Below, piece after piece: positions 11,541 through 23,942 of a stretch of DNA of 64,000 nucleotides (within the stretch, counting starts at the first letter, position 1; every line of letters begins with the position of its first letter). The notes below the pieces were generated by a model that was not told where the DNA came from, ran no database searches, and saw only the letters and a list, made by a program, of their open reading frames with translations. The stretch is from positions 1-64,000 of the forward strand of contig VDFB02321271.1 of NCBI GenBank assembly GCA_007258455.2. The letters are read 5' to 3'. Source of the stretch: Sequoia sempervirens (taxonomy: Eukaryota > Streptophyta > Pinopsida > Cupressales > Cupressaceae). The position numbers and the translations under genes were made by a program.

Positions 11541-13102
11541 AAAATAAAGTGTTTTTTAAAGTATATTAAATTATTTTATTTTATCATGATTCAATTGTAT
11601 AATTTTTAAGTCAAAACCTTTCACAATTATTTCATCAATAAGAAAAAAAAGATAATGTAAAAAAAAAATTAAACTAATTTTGAAGAGTTCAAAAAAATTC
11701 TTAAAAATTAGCTAAAAATTTTATGCTCCCTGAAAATCCGCCCTTATCTCTTAAAAGTTTTAGACCAATAAGATTGATGATAAATAATTTTCAAAAAAAA
11801 AAAAAGTTGAAAAAATTGCATCTCTACTTTACAAAAGTTAAATATGAAAATAATAATATTTTGTAAATGACTTTATGTAACAAAATTTGTACATTTGATT
11901 GGTTGTAAAACAAACTAATAATCATTGTTTAAGCACAAGGTGGGCGCTATAGTTCTCTGCCAAGGTAGGAAGTAACAAATAAAAACAACCATCACTACTA
12001 AACAAACAAAACAAAAAACAAAAGTCAAAATAAAATACAATAATTAACAAAAAAAAAGCATTTAATTTAATTTTCATATATTTTATTTTGACTCTACAAA
12101 CCTCTAATTACAATACTACAAAGGCAATTATTGGCCACTACGTCACACTTGTTTTTATATTTATTTACTGTATTTTTTAATTCTATTTATATATATTTTG
12201 AAATCAATATTTTAATTTTAAGGTTCAATTTTATGTAGTCTAAGATTGATTTACTTCAATTTTAATCTATGTTGAAATAAATTTAAAATTTAAAATTTAA
12301 AATTTGAATGCCAACTTTGCTTCTTATTTGTACTCGTTATTATGAGTTGACTTGATAGACTATGAGACTTTTAAGTAGGATTTTGTATTTACAAACATTC
12401 AATATACCATTAGAATACATATTTGAAAAGGGATTAGAAAAATCTAGAACACATTTTGATTTTCTAATGAAAAAGGACTCATCACATCAAAATCATATAA
12501 GTCACCTGCACACTTTGAATTCTGTCTTCAAATATTCATTCAAAGTCATAAAGTTAGTTTGCACCTAGGGGTTTGATCTATTCTCAAACATTATTCAAAA
12601 ATACCATAGTCTTCATAAGAGTCTTAAAATACTAGAGATCAAGTTGCACTAAAATTTTAAGAGTACCTTTTATTAAATCATATCTACACATGTTCGAACT
12701 TGATTTTTTGGTGATTGGGGTCAAACCTAAGGTGCTCAAAGTTAAATTGTAGAAATTTTTGGGACTTTCTTTTCATTTCAAGACAACCACCAAATTGAGA
12801 AAATAAAATTCAAAACATTTGATAACCAATCTTGTAAATAATCAACTTCAATATTCAACATTAGTTTGAATTCTAAGAACGCCCATTCATTGCATTTAAT
12901 TTTTGAATTTATTTATCACAAGTTTATCAACTTAGCTCTGTAATCTAGGTTAATCATACTTAATTTTTATCATTTGATTTAATTATCTTGAATTAGTTAT
13001 GCCATTCAAGTAGAAATTATTTCGTTTTATTCTATTTTGATGTAAAAAATTCCTACCCCTTGAGGTTTATGCTTATTTCCAATTAGGTTTTTTTGAATAT
13101 GT
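11541..13102. other. Spacer, no gene seen
   Basis: AT-rich with several poly-A runs. A short ORF at 12362-12568 has no recognisable motif. Nothing can be supported here. Confidence 0.55.
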
Positions 13103-15075
13103 GTAATGCCCCATTGCGCAAACCCCAAAGGACAACTATTAACACATTTTTTTAAAACATATAGGGTATGTATATTAAGATTCCAATGCATATAATTCAA
13201 CTAAATGAATACAAGTTAATCACCTAAGTCATTTAGGGTACACAAGGTAACATTCCATATTCTAACCCATAAAGAAACGATAATAAACAAAATTTTGAAT
13301 TGTAATAATATAAACCATTCAACCATCATAACTCTAGCATTAAAACATTCACAAGTGATAAATCAATATGACAAGATTAAATCAATATAATAACCATACA
13401 CACACACACAAACACACACACACATATAATAATCATGGGAATGTAATAAACATAATTCCATAGATACAACATGTTCATATAGCGATAACCACTATCATTG
13501 ATCAAGAAGGAAATAAAAAGTATAAATACACATTACATCTGCTTCCAGAACATCACATTGAATAATTACATGAGTATACATCATAATATTTCTTGTCACA
13601 TTTGGGAATAATACATCAATACAAGAGTACAACTGAAATACAAAATATACATCTGACAACAAAATGAACTTTGGATCATGTTGCAACTGAATAACACTAC
13701 ACCGTATTGCACAGCCACTGACAAGGAACCCAACGGGGTGCGTAGCATGTTCCACTTGACTGCATGGGTTGGAAAGTCCACCCCCATGCTTGGAGTAGAC
13801 AAGGATGAATCCTCAACCAAGATCATCAAAATAGAAAAAAACAAGACTCAACTCCAAACAAGAGTGACATGAAAATGCAAAGGAAATCACAACATTAAAA
13901 GACCACTTCCAGAGGCTTGCAAAGTTAACTAATCAAAGGGATGCTAGGGGAGAGTGTCATTGCATGGTCCTATCAATATGGGTTATCTTGGTTTCCTTTC
14001 TCTAGGTATTAGCCTCCATCTATGGTTATCTTGGCTGCCTCTTTAGGCACCAAACCCATAGGGTGACTCATGTAGAACCGTTAACCTCTCATGGGGATGA
14101 GATAAAGATCTTGCTAACCATAACCTTTTTAGCCCATCCTTAGTCTACGAAAGCCCTAACGGGTGGATGAGGCATCCTTTCTTATCTTGTTAATGTTATT
14201 CCTACCCAAACCCACTAATTATTTTAGTTAAGTTATCACTTATTAAACTAACTCTTGCATGGGTTATCTAGGCCGCCCCTTTGTGCGTCAATCCCCATGA
14301 AGAACCACTCTCCCTAGAAACCCAAAGCACAAAATCAAAGCTCAAAGGGGTTGTACTAATTACACAAAGAATTAATACTAAATCTCAAAACTGAAACATA
14401 CACGAGGCACAATCATCTTTCCAATAGCCACATGCATAGATACTTTTGAAAGCAAGTACAACCCAAGCATAAACTCAAAATTGCAATTACAATCAAAATC
14501 TTTTCAAATACCAAATCAAATGACAACTCAATAAACAAAAAACTTACACTCGCCTCTAGAATCCTAAAGAACAAATAAACACAATCTCCTAACAGAGGAT
14601 AACACAACCTTGAGGGTTCCCACATGTCCATACACCAACTCAAATTAAATAGAAAATGACCCATGGGGAAAATAAGAAATAAATCGAATTACAAAACCTC
14701 AAGATACAGTTACAAACATGGAATTCTTATATTATATATTTTTTAATACAAATCCTTCAATGTGTTTATTAAATACACTTGCTTTTCAACTCAACCTATA
14801 TTCAACATATAATCAAGTATTGACAATTACACGTTATATGATTTACATATATACATCCTAGTATATAAATACACACACACATTATATTTATATGTAAATT
14901 TATCTGCATAATTAAATAGTGAAATACAACTTACCATATATATATATACATATATATCTATATATATATTATATATATTAATAAATAAAATTAAATAAAT
15001 TATATTGAGGGGGCAACAAACCTCCCCATTTAGGGAGGCCGCAGCCTCCCCAATGGCCGTGCATACACTAGTTAA
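13103..15075. repeat. LTR-like dispersed repeat (TGTAATGCCCC start)
   Basis: The segment opens TGTAATGCCCCATTGCGC, a typical LTR-like beginning, and holds GC-richer blocks unlike the flanks. A piece at about 13656-13918 is repeated at about 20727-20992, which shows it is dispersed. An imperfect internal repeat GGTTATCTtGG(C/T) occurs three times (about 13981, 14023, 14261). A CA microsatellite lies at about 13396-13424. The right boundary is uncertain, and no PBS or coding region was found. Confidence 0.4.
13396..13424. repeat. (CA)n microsatellite
   Basis: A run of CA dinucleotides with one interruption. Confidence 0.9.
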
Positions 15076-15857
15076 AAAACAATAATATATGACAAAATAA
15101 ACTACTAAAAACTGCATATAAATGACTAATTTTGGTCACATGACCATTAGTAGTTTATTGCCGGTCATTTATAACGTGACCAAATTTATGACTAACCTAT
15201 TTTAGTCATTTATTTAGTCATTGATTTGGTCATTGATTTGGTCATTTATTTAGTCATTGATTTAATCGTTAATTTACTCATTGATCATTGGTAATTGGTC
15301 ACTTATTTATTCATGGTAGTGATTTATTTAGGCATATATTTAGTCAATAATTTATTCATATATTTAGTCATTAATTTAGTCATTGATTATTGTTAATTGG
15401 TCATTTATTTAGTCATGGTTTAGTCATGTTAATCATTTATTTAGTCATTTATGAACTAATGCTTTCAGATGTGTATGCAAAATCTTATGTTTGGAGAATG
15501 ATATTACAATAACTAGTCTATGAAATTGCAAACCAAGAGAAAATTCTGTTGTGATTGAATAATATAAAACTTTAAAGCTCTTATGTTATTAAAACTTCAA
15601 CAAATTTGGGATTGAAACAACATTGGAAAATAATTCTCTATATATTCAAACTATATATAAAATATTTTACAAAGAACTCTCTATATAGAGTTTTGAATAC
15701 AAAATCTTTTGCAGTATGCAAACTGTTGATTTATTATACTTTTAAAATTGAAAAAAAAACTAGAACTATATGGTGTGAATGTATGTCTTCAGTGATGCCA
15801 CTATTGCACATGAGATGGGCAGTAAATGCATCTAGTAAGGCACTGGTTTTGCATTTT

Positions 15858-16320
15858 CTCCTTGCTCTGTACCTATCCACAATCAAAAAATAAACATATT
15901 ACTAGGTAGCATAAACAACGAATATCTTAAAAGCAGATACCCATAAGCATTAGAGTAAGTCTAATAAATAAAAATGCATAGAATTAATGATATTACAAAA
16001 AAATACATTTGCAAAATAATTAATATCAGAGTAATATCTTAAATATTACTAGCTTATCAGAGCAATATCTCCTTGCTATGTACTATCCATAAACACATTA
16101 CTAAATAGCTATAAACAATGAATATCTTAAATGCAAAGTAAGTCTAATAAATAAAAATGCATAGAATTAATGATATTGTAAAAGAAATGCATTTGCAAAA
16201 GAATAAATATCAAAGTAATATCTTAAATATATTACTAGATTATCAAAGTAAGTCTAATAAATAAAAAATGCATAGAATTAGTGGTATTGCAAAAGAAATG
16301 TATTTGCAAAAGAAATAATC
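15858..16320. repeat. Tandem repeat, about 180-210 bp unit, 2.4 copies
   Basis: The block beginning CTCCTTGCT(C/A)TGTAC occurs at about 15858 and 16069. The block AGTAAGTCTAATAAATAAAA starts at 15954, 16138 and 16248, each followed by TGCATAGAATTA and ATTTGCAAAA. Copies differ by small indels. It is non-coding. Confidence 0.8.
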
Positions 16321-16390
16321 TCTACTTTTTCTATTTTGTATTCAATTATTGTATTATTCTTTAAATCAAATCACCACAATATCTTGAAAA

Positions 16391-17070
16391 CTTAAATTTC
16401 ATTCTAAATTTAAATTAAATTCTAATTTCTAATTTAACAATTACTAATTTAGATATAAAAGCAACCTTTCTTTTTTAGTTTTTTTTTTCTAATGAAAAAG
16501 AAAAACTAAAAAAGAAAGATTGCTTCAAAAAAGCTAAGCTAGTAATAAAATTATTTAAGAAAAATGAAAAAAATTATTAGAATGTCTCTTTATAACTAAA
16601 ATTATATTGTAATAAAATTATTTAAGAAAAACTAAAAACTTAAATTTCATTCTAAATTTAAATTAAATTATAATTTCTAATTTAACAATTACTAATTTAG
16701 ATATAAAAGCAACCTTTCTTTTTTAGTTTTTCTTTTCTAATGAAAAAGAAAAACTAAAAAAGAAAGATTGCTTCAAAAAAACTAAGCTAGTAATAAAATT
16801 ATTTAAGAAAAACTAAAAAAAATATTAGAATGTCTCTTGATAACTAAAATTCTATTGTAATAAAATTATTTAAGAAAAACTAAAAACATAAATTTCATTC
16901 TAAATTTAAATTAAATTCTAATTTCTAATTTAACAATTACTAATTTAGATATAAAAGCAACCTTTCTTTTTTAATTTTTCTTTTCTAATGAAAAAGAAAA
17001 ACTAAAAATAAAAGATTGCTTCAAAAAACTAAGCTAGTAATAAAATTATTTAAGAAAAAACTAAAACCTT
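16391..17070. repeat. Three tandem 248-bp repeats, each with a perfect-looking hairpin
   Basis: Copies start at 16391, 16639 and 16887, exactly 248 bp apart; the third is truncated near 17070. Each contains a hairpin (16461-16523, 16709-16771, 16957-17019). The arm GCAACCTTTCTTTTTTAGTT continues into a T-rich stretch and pairs with a matching arm ending in GATTGC across a loop of about 6 nt. Arms are about 28 nt with one or two mismatches. No coding sense was found. Confidence 0.9.
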
Positions 17071-18363
17071 CAAAAAAACTTAAATGTATATTATCAACAG
17101 TGACTGCAACCATGAATGGAAGATACACTATGAAGCTGTGAATGTGCTCGAAATAAATTATTGAAAGCATTGTGAGAATAAAATGGGTTCAAGAATACAA
17201 GCCTAGATTATTTACAAAATCTACTTCAAGAGCAAAATCTAAAAATGAATGAAAATAGGCCAGAGATTTCAAGGAAATGCCAAAAGTTGTGATATTAAGT
17301 GGAAAGAAGCTGAAACAAAGCCCTCTATTAAAATCAAGATTTCCAATAAATATAATAATTCTCTCAGTTATGAAGGTGCTCTCTGGGAATTCAGACACAC
17401 TTTGGCTACTCTTGTCCAATCTGTCATTCATCCTATTCACAATCAAACACTTTGCTTGGATGAAAAGCATAAAAGAAAATTAAAGAAAGAATTTTAGGGC
17501 ATGCCATTTATATAATTTTTAGAGTTTCCTTTGTGGAAACGTCAAGTATACAAAAGTTTGTTTTATTGAGTATTGGATCTCTACCACACACCCATGAGGA
17601 AGAGAAAATGAACGGAAAGAAAAATACCTAGAATGCTATGGTCACGGCCATTAGAACACAAAAAGCCCTCAAAATAATGAGAATTGTAAGTTGAGAGTGC
17701 AAAGTTTTACATTTTCTATAGAAAAAAAGTAACCCATCAAGATTTGTGCAGGGAGATACAAGGGTTTTTATCATATTGCCTCTACTGAGTTCAAATCGAG
17801 CCTATTCTCATAGAAATTTAAGAGATAAGAATAATGAAACTTACACAAGATTGTTGTAAAGGAGACACCCTCCAAAGTCTTCAGAAATGAGCCTCAAAGA
17901 TACTCCAATGGTGGTCAAACAAACAGGAGAGATATCAACAAATGGTAAGAAAAAGAAATACAACAGAAAATACTCAATCATGACCAAGTGAGCTCAATAA
18001 AATGCTTCAAAATGGAGAATAATTTTTCAGTTTCAAAACCAATATTTTTTTTTCAGGAAAATCATCAAAAACAACAAAATGAGTCACCATTCCACTCTCA
18101 AACCCTACCCAGGCATGGCGGTGTTGAGTTTTCTCCAAAAATACAAGTGAAAAATGAAATGAGATTAGGGCTCCGTTTCTTTTTGATTTAGGGTTTTTTC
18201 ATTACCCTAGGCCGAATAGTTGATTTTTCACATTGTATTAAAGAAAATAGGTACCTTTTTACTTTTTTATTAGAAAAATCAAATACCATTGCCCACTTTC
18301 CCGCTTTTTTACTTCATTTCTTTAATTCATTTGATTTTGATTTCAAAATTAAATCTATCGCTT

Positions 18364-18594
18364 TAAAATATATTATAATATTACATTTATATTATAATAT
18401 AAATATTATATTATATTATAATATAACAATTATATTATATTATTATATAATATATTATATATATAATAATAATATAATATTATATTTAATATAATATTAT
18501 ATAATAATATATATTATATTATAATTCATTATTATAATAGATTGTATTGTAATATAATATATTATTATTATTATATTATATTATAATACAACAC
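18364..18594. repeat. (ATTATA)-type low-complexity tract
   Basis: About 230 bp composed almost entirely of A and T in TATTATA permutations, ending at ACAACACAC. It is simple sequence that can form many cruciforms. Confidence 0.9.
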
Positions 18595-19390
18595 ACTCCC
18601 TCAATTCATTTTTTTTTAATTAACCACTTTAATGTCATATTGTCTAATTTTTATGTGTGACTAATTATTTAGTCATTTTTATTTGTTGGACTAATTATTT
18701 AGTCATTTTTATTTGTGTTTTGAAATGAAAGATAGCCCTCAAAATGCAATTGGATTGTTTAAATCATATTTTATTAGTGGAATTGACCACAATTGCTCTT
18801 TGATACATTTGACATGCTAACACAATAGGAAAATCAAATTGACTTCAAATCATAGTTAAAAACATTAATGATTCATTAACATAATGAGTAATAAAAGTTA
18901 AAGAATGTAAATGTTAAATTTTTTTATAAAATATGTGAAGGCCTTAAGACTGTACCGAGAGCCAATGCCTTCCACGCAATAGGTATTTTTGGTTCATTAA
19001 GCAACCTAAGCGGCCAAATGGCCTACTTTGGTAGGGTTCCCATGAGGGGGGCTTAAGCTCTATCGATTATAATCAAATTCGAAAGAAAAAAGAATAGAGT
19101 AATAGCCATTTATTTAGTCACTAATTTAGTCAATTATTTAGTCATTTATTTAGTCATTTTTATTTGTTTGATATTAGTCATTTATTTTGTCATTTAGTTG
19201 TGATTTTACCTGATGACCAAATTAGTTACTTATAAATGACCAAATTAGTCATTTATTTGCCAGATTCTACTAGTGTTAGTCATGTGACTAAAATTTTTAG
19301 TCACATAACTAAAAGTTTTAGTCATGTAGTCATTTATTTGCCAAATTCTACTAGTGATAGTAGCCAAGGGGCTATTGTACTCAAAACCCG

Positions 19391-19480
19391 CTTGGACTAT
19401 TGTGTGTAGCCCTTGTGTGCTACACACAATAGCCAAGTGACTGCTTCACACAACAGTCACTTGGATTGTTGTGTGTAGCC
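19391..19480. repeat. Nested palindromes built on CTATTGTGTGTAG and CCAAGTGACTG
   Basis: CTATTGTGTGTAG at 19397-19409 pairs with CTACACACAATAG at 19420-19432. Overlapping it, CCAAGTGACTG at 19433-19443 pairs perfectly with CAGTCACTTGG at 19454-19464. A further TTGTTGTGTGTAG follows at about 19467-19479. It lies just outside the right end of the 15.1-19.4 kb candidate element. Confidence 0.8.
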
Positions 19481-20726
19481 ATCGCATGCCTGCTACGCAA
19501 TCATCTACAGGGAGCCAAGCATGGGGGAAAAGGGGGTTAGGGTGCGGAAAATGTTGTCCCTCCCTCATCCCGTAACCTCAAACAAAAATATAGACAAGTA
19601 TGCATTTTTTTTATATAACTAGATATAATATATATATATATTTAAAAGGAATCTAATTTTCTCAGAAATAAAATACAAACAAGTATTTTTAATAGAATAT
19701 AATTTTCCCAAAATTAACAACTTTCTTCAACAGACACATAAATTTTCCCCAGAAGGAATTGAAATTTTCTCTAGAAAATTATAATAAACAAAATGGATCG
19801 GGGAGAAACAATATCATTTCAATCATTAAATCACAACGCTGGAAAGAAATTTATGGGTGAAGAATAAAATCCAAATCAAAAAATCCATTTCACACCTAGC
19901 TCAATTCAAAAGTAAGGATATAAAACACAAGCCCTTTTTCGATTATTAGAAGTAAAGATTTGCATTCAGCCAAGCAACAAAATTAATACTTTTCAAGTAG
20001 ATTTTCAAACACTCTCAGTTTTCAAACAACAAATATTTTCTAAGAAAACATAAACCATTTTAACTATGATCAACAAAACAAGTACAAATCTAAACATTCA
20101 ATTCCAAATAGCCATTAAATTGAATAGTGATTAATCAACCTAGAGTCCTACGCTCTACAAATGGAGTGACATGCATGACAATCTCCTCTTCGCTCTTTCG
20201 AAACAACCCTTCAATAATTTCTCCCACTTTCCTTAGAAACTTTTCCAAATTTTCCTTGAAATTCAATTCTGTATAATTTCTTTTTTTTACAAAGAAAGAC
20301 AAGAGAGCTAGAATATGTTTGCCTGCAAGTTTCTTGTTTTCAAAAACACACACCAAATTCTAGTTAAGAAAAATTATCCTTTTCCCAATTAATTAAAAGA
20401 AACTCTTTTAGTTTTCGAAAACAAAAAACAATTGAAGTAGCATGTTTTCATTGCCTTTTTAATTTTCGGAAAGAAGATGAGCATACATTCATCCTTTTTC
20501 TTCTTTTCTTATTTTTTTTTCATTTTAAATAAAATCTCACTTTTATTTTTATTAGATTTAAAGCTCATAATTATCACACACATTAATAAAAAATATCTTT
20601 ATTTCAATATTTATCCTCAACTTAATAATTAACATCAAATCATTATATTAGATAATCCCATTTTATAGAATGACAATTTATAATTATAAACAATATTATT
20701 TACTTAATTTATTTATTTATCATTTA
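19481..20726. other. Spacer, no gene seen
   Basis: AT-rich non-coding sequence. A 73-codon minus-strand ORF at 20135-20356 shows no recognisable domain. Nothing else is supported. Confidence 0.55.
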
Positions 20727-20992
20727 CTGATAAAAAAGTGAACTCTAGATCATGCTACAATTAAATAGCACTGCACTGTACTACACGACCACTGATAGGG
20801 AACCCAATGGGGTGCATAGCACATTCCACCTGACTGTGTGGGTTAGAAAGCCCACCCCCTATGCTTGGAGTAGACAAGGAGGGATCCTCGACCAAGATCA
20901 TTGAAACAAAAAACAACAAGACTCATCTCCAAACAAGAGTGATATGAAAATGAAAAGAAAATCACAACATCAAAAGACCACTTCTAGAGCCT
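20727..20992. repeat. Second copy of dispersed repeat, cut by an LTR element
   Basis: It matches 13656-13918 (landmarks GGGGTGC(A/G)TAGCA, CATGCTTGGAGTAGACAAGGA or its variant, AAAAGACCACTTC). Similarity stops at AGAGCC, exactly where the next LTR begins, so the LTR element inserted into or recombined with this repeat. The expected continuation is not found after the 3' LTR. Confidence 0.75.
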
Positions 20993-21808
20993 TGGGTTGT
21001 AGCAATCTTGCATCACCCAAAAAAAAAATTCATTTCAGTTTGTCTCTATTTTCTTAGTTCAAGTTGGTAGATCAGGGAATTCTTCATGTTTGCTCGTTAG
21101 ACCTCACAGATCTATGTGTACCTCAGGGGCATGCTCATTTAACTTATTCTATATTTTGAGCATGATTGGTTTCTTTTCCAACAAGTTATCGCTTCTAGAA
21201 TATCTAGCAGTTTCCTAATCTGGCACCAGAATAGTTTTCAAAGCCCAACTAGTAGTTGGATTGTTCGAGGATCATCTGCATTGTTCGCAGATAGTGGAGG
21301 TGTGATTATAATTATTCTTTGGGGTGTTTCTAACCTTGGTTTAGGTTCGCACTCCATTCTATGCATTCATCGAAAAGTAATCCAAGGTTTGAGGCCGACC
21401 TGTTCTTACAACCGTTGTATTTTTCCTCTTTGGGAATTAACTTAATTGTTGGCTGACGTGCATGTCTCTAGCCTTGTGAATGTATATAAAACAATGTAAT
21501 CAATCATTAGAAGGAGGAGAGAATTAGTAGAGTAGGATAGAGAGTCTAATATGTGATCTGCTCTATAGGATTTTCACTCACATTGAGGAGCATGTAGGAA
21601 GATGATATTTGAGCATGTTGAAATCAGGCTTGCATGTCGAAATCTTGTAAGCCTGGATGTTGTCGGCTTGTTGTGATTAAATTATCTGATAATAAGAATG
21701 TCTGCAATTGTGTTTGTGTCAATTTTTTTTTGTGTTGCTTCTATTGTGTGACTCTTGTTGCATGGCTAGACTATTCTCTTTGAGGACCCTCCGACCATGG
21801 CTGTATCA
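20993..21808 (+). repeat. 5' LTR of the GAG-only element
   Basis: 816 bp, TGGGTTGTAGC start and CTGTATCA end, two bases before the primer binding site. It is closely similar throughout to 23943-24754. Confidence 0.85.
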
Positions 21809-21965
21809 GATGGTATCAGAGCAGGTTGTGAACCTGCAAATCTGGAGATGAGAGTTGGTTGTGAGCTTTGAGTGGGTTGTGGTCCTTGTGGCATTACTTG
21901 GGTGAATATATTACCGAATGGAGGTAGGTTGTAAGTGTGTTCAATAGAACGCCGAGAGGAGGCAA

Positions 21966-23880
21966 TTGAAACATTGTAGTGAGATCATCGAGTTGAGGCA
22001 GTTGCATCGAGCGAGGGGAGAGATGTCGCTGAGAAGGATGAACCCTAGAAGAATGGAGCAAATGATGGAAGACTTTAAGAATGAGATGAGGAATGAGATC
22101 CAGAACCTCTTGGGTGGTTTGAGGAGAAACCCTGAACCAGAGGATGAATATGAAGAAGCCACAGAAGAGCTTGAGACTGAAGATGTTGAGGGATTGACAA
22201 ATGAGAAATAAGAGAGATTGATGAGGGTAGTCGCACAAGTAAGTAAAACTCATAAGTTGGAAGCTTGTAATTTCTCTAGTACATTAAATTTGGAAGACTT
22301 GATAGACTGGATAGGAGAATTGGAAGATATTAGAGACCCTAAGAGGGTTAAGCTAGCATAGACTAAGTTGAAAAGACATGCTGCTTTATGGTGGAAAGAG
22401 TTATAGAAGGATAGAGTGGAGAATATTGAGGCAAGAATCACTCGATGGATACAGATGGTTGCATGGTTAAAAGCTAAGTTCGTTTTGGAATATTACGAGT
22501 TGGATTTTTTAAGAAGTTGTAGAACCTGAAGTAGAAGGAAATGAGTGTGAAGGAGTATACAGAGGAATTCTACAAGATGACAATCAGATCTGGACACAGA
22601 GAGATGACCAAGGAGAAGGTGGAAAGATACATTAATGGCCTTAGATTTAATATTCAGGATGAGATGAGTATGTTGAGGATTTCCACAATGGAGGATGCCT
22701 TTCAATATGCTCTTAAGGCTGAAGATAAGTGAAGAAAAGACAACATTGCCCTAGAAGGAAGGAGAGATAGATGAATAGTGGCAAGGAGAAGCAGATAAGT
22801 GAAGAAGAACCTAGACCTAAGTGGAGTAAATAATCTGACTAGAAGTTGCAAAGGAGAGGAAATAGTAGTAAAGAGTTCTTTAGAAAATGTTTCAAATGTG
22901 GAGAATTTGGACATAGATCTTTTGAGTGTTCTGAGGGATCAAGTAAGGGGACTGGTAAGAAGAGTTGTATGGCACATGAAGAGTAGGTAGCTGATGAAAG
23001 GATATAGCTTGAACAAGGAGAATCTTTGATGCTTAGAAAAATTTTGATGAGACAAAACAAGGAAGAAGTTGACACTTCACAGAGGAAGAATCTTTTCCGA
23101 ACTGTATGCAAATCAAGAGTTAAGTATTGCAATGCTATTGTGGATAGTGGAAGTACTGATAATTTGGTATCTGAGGAGATGGTGGAGAAACTTGGTTTAA
23201 GGAAGCTTCCACATCCTTGTCCTTATAGGATAAGCTGGTTACAAAAATGATCATGTGGTGGAGGTGAAAGATTAGTCTTGGGTGGACTTTAATATTGGCC
23301 CTTTTAGAGATGAAGTTCTATGTGATGTTTTGTCTATGAGTGCCTGTCATGTTTTGTTGGGCAGACCTTGGCAGTTTGATAGAGGAGCTATATATGATTG
23401 CAAGAGAAATCTAATTACTATAGAGAAGGATGGGAAGAAGATTACTTTGGATCCCCTAAAGAAGACATAGGAGGGAGTGAGGAACTTGAGTCTTGTGAAG
23501 AGTTTCAATGCTAGGAAGTAGGATGTAGAGATTATACTAAAGGATGAAAAGGATTTGAAAGAGAATCATGTGAACAAACCTATGAGCAAGGTGGTATAGG
23601 ATGGAGGTAAAGACATAATTGTGTAGTAGAAGACTTTGGTAGCAGACAAGAAGACCGATAAGATGAAGCCCTATAGGAAGGGAGGGATAGATAGATAGAA
23701 GAAGGCAAGTGGTGATAAGTGCTCCTTAATACCTTGTGCAAATATGAAGTAGAAAGATGGAAAAGAGCATGATTTGGAGGATCCGGCAGGAGAAAGGAGA
23801 AAAGACAAGAGGAGTTCAGACAGAGAAGATGTTTGGATCAAGAATGAGCATGGGATCTACATCTCAAATCTAGTTCAATT
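21966..23880 (+). pseudogene. gypsy gag-protease remnant
   Basis: An acidic, Arg/Glu-rich N-terminus (21966-22210: RRMNPRRMEQMMEDFKNEM) leads into the retrotransposon gag fold (about 22255-22730): LIDWIGELE, ALWWKEL, VKEYTEEFYKM and ERYINGLRFNIQDEM. A zinc knuckle CFKCGEFGHRSFEC is encoded at 22888-22929. The protease motif AIVDSGSTDNLVSEEMVEKL is at about 23134-23193, with VLLGRPWQFDRGAIYDCKRN at about 23350-23409. A Lys/Asp/Glu-rich tail follows to about 23885, where DVWIKNEHGIYISNLVQF precedes a stop. About a dozen stops, mainly TAG, and at least two frameshifts (near 22520 and 23245) make it untranslatable as a whole. Confidence 0.85.
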
Positions 23881-23942
23881 TTCATGAGTTCCTCTCATGG
23901 AACTTATTTTCTCACTAGGGGTGTCTAATGCAGGAGCATCCT

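Larger units (their letters stand above)
15121..19375. mobile_element. Candidate non-autonomous DNA transposon with inverted ends and subterminal repeats
   Basis: The left end (about 15121-15200) carries TGACTAATTTTGGTCACATG, TTAGTAG, then GGTCATTTATAA and GACCAAATT. The reverse complement of about 19212-19312 gives the same succession: GTCACATGACTAA, CTAGTAG, then GGTCATTTATAA. Inside the left end (15190-15460), and at 18658-18712 and 19110-19260, lie degenerate arrays of about 12 bp built on TTTAGTCATTTA. The right end is itself partly duplicated (TAGTCATTTATTTGCC followed by TTCTACTAGTG at about 19243 and 19328). Terminal inverted ends with subterminal short repeats resemble CACTA or MULE architecture, but no transposase and no target duplication were identified. 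The outer limits are approximate. Confidence 0.45.

Noticed and set aside
15190..15460. TAGTCATTTA array considered as a CRISPR-like or telomere-like array
   Set aside because: Units are degenerate, contiguous without spacers, and unlike the plant telomere repeat TTTAGGG; they fit subterminal transposon repeats better.
15606..15893. 95-codon plus-strand ORF
   Set aside because: AT-rich, no recognisable motif, and its end overlaps a tandem repeat unit; likely chance.
17189..17497. Overlapping ORFs on both strands considered as a transposase fragment of the 15.1-19.4 kb element
   Set aside because: No DDE/D-type motif, zinc finger or other transposase signature could be read in any frame.
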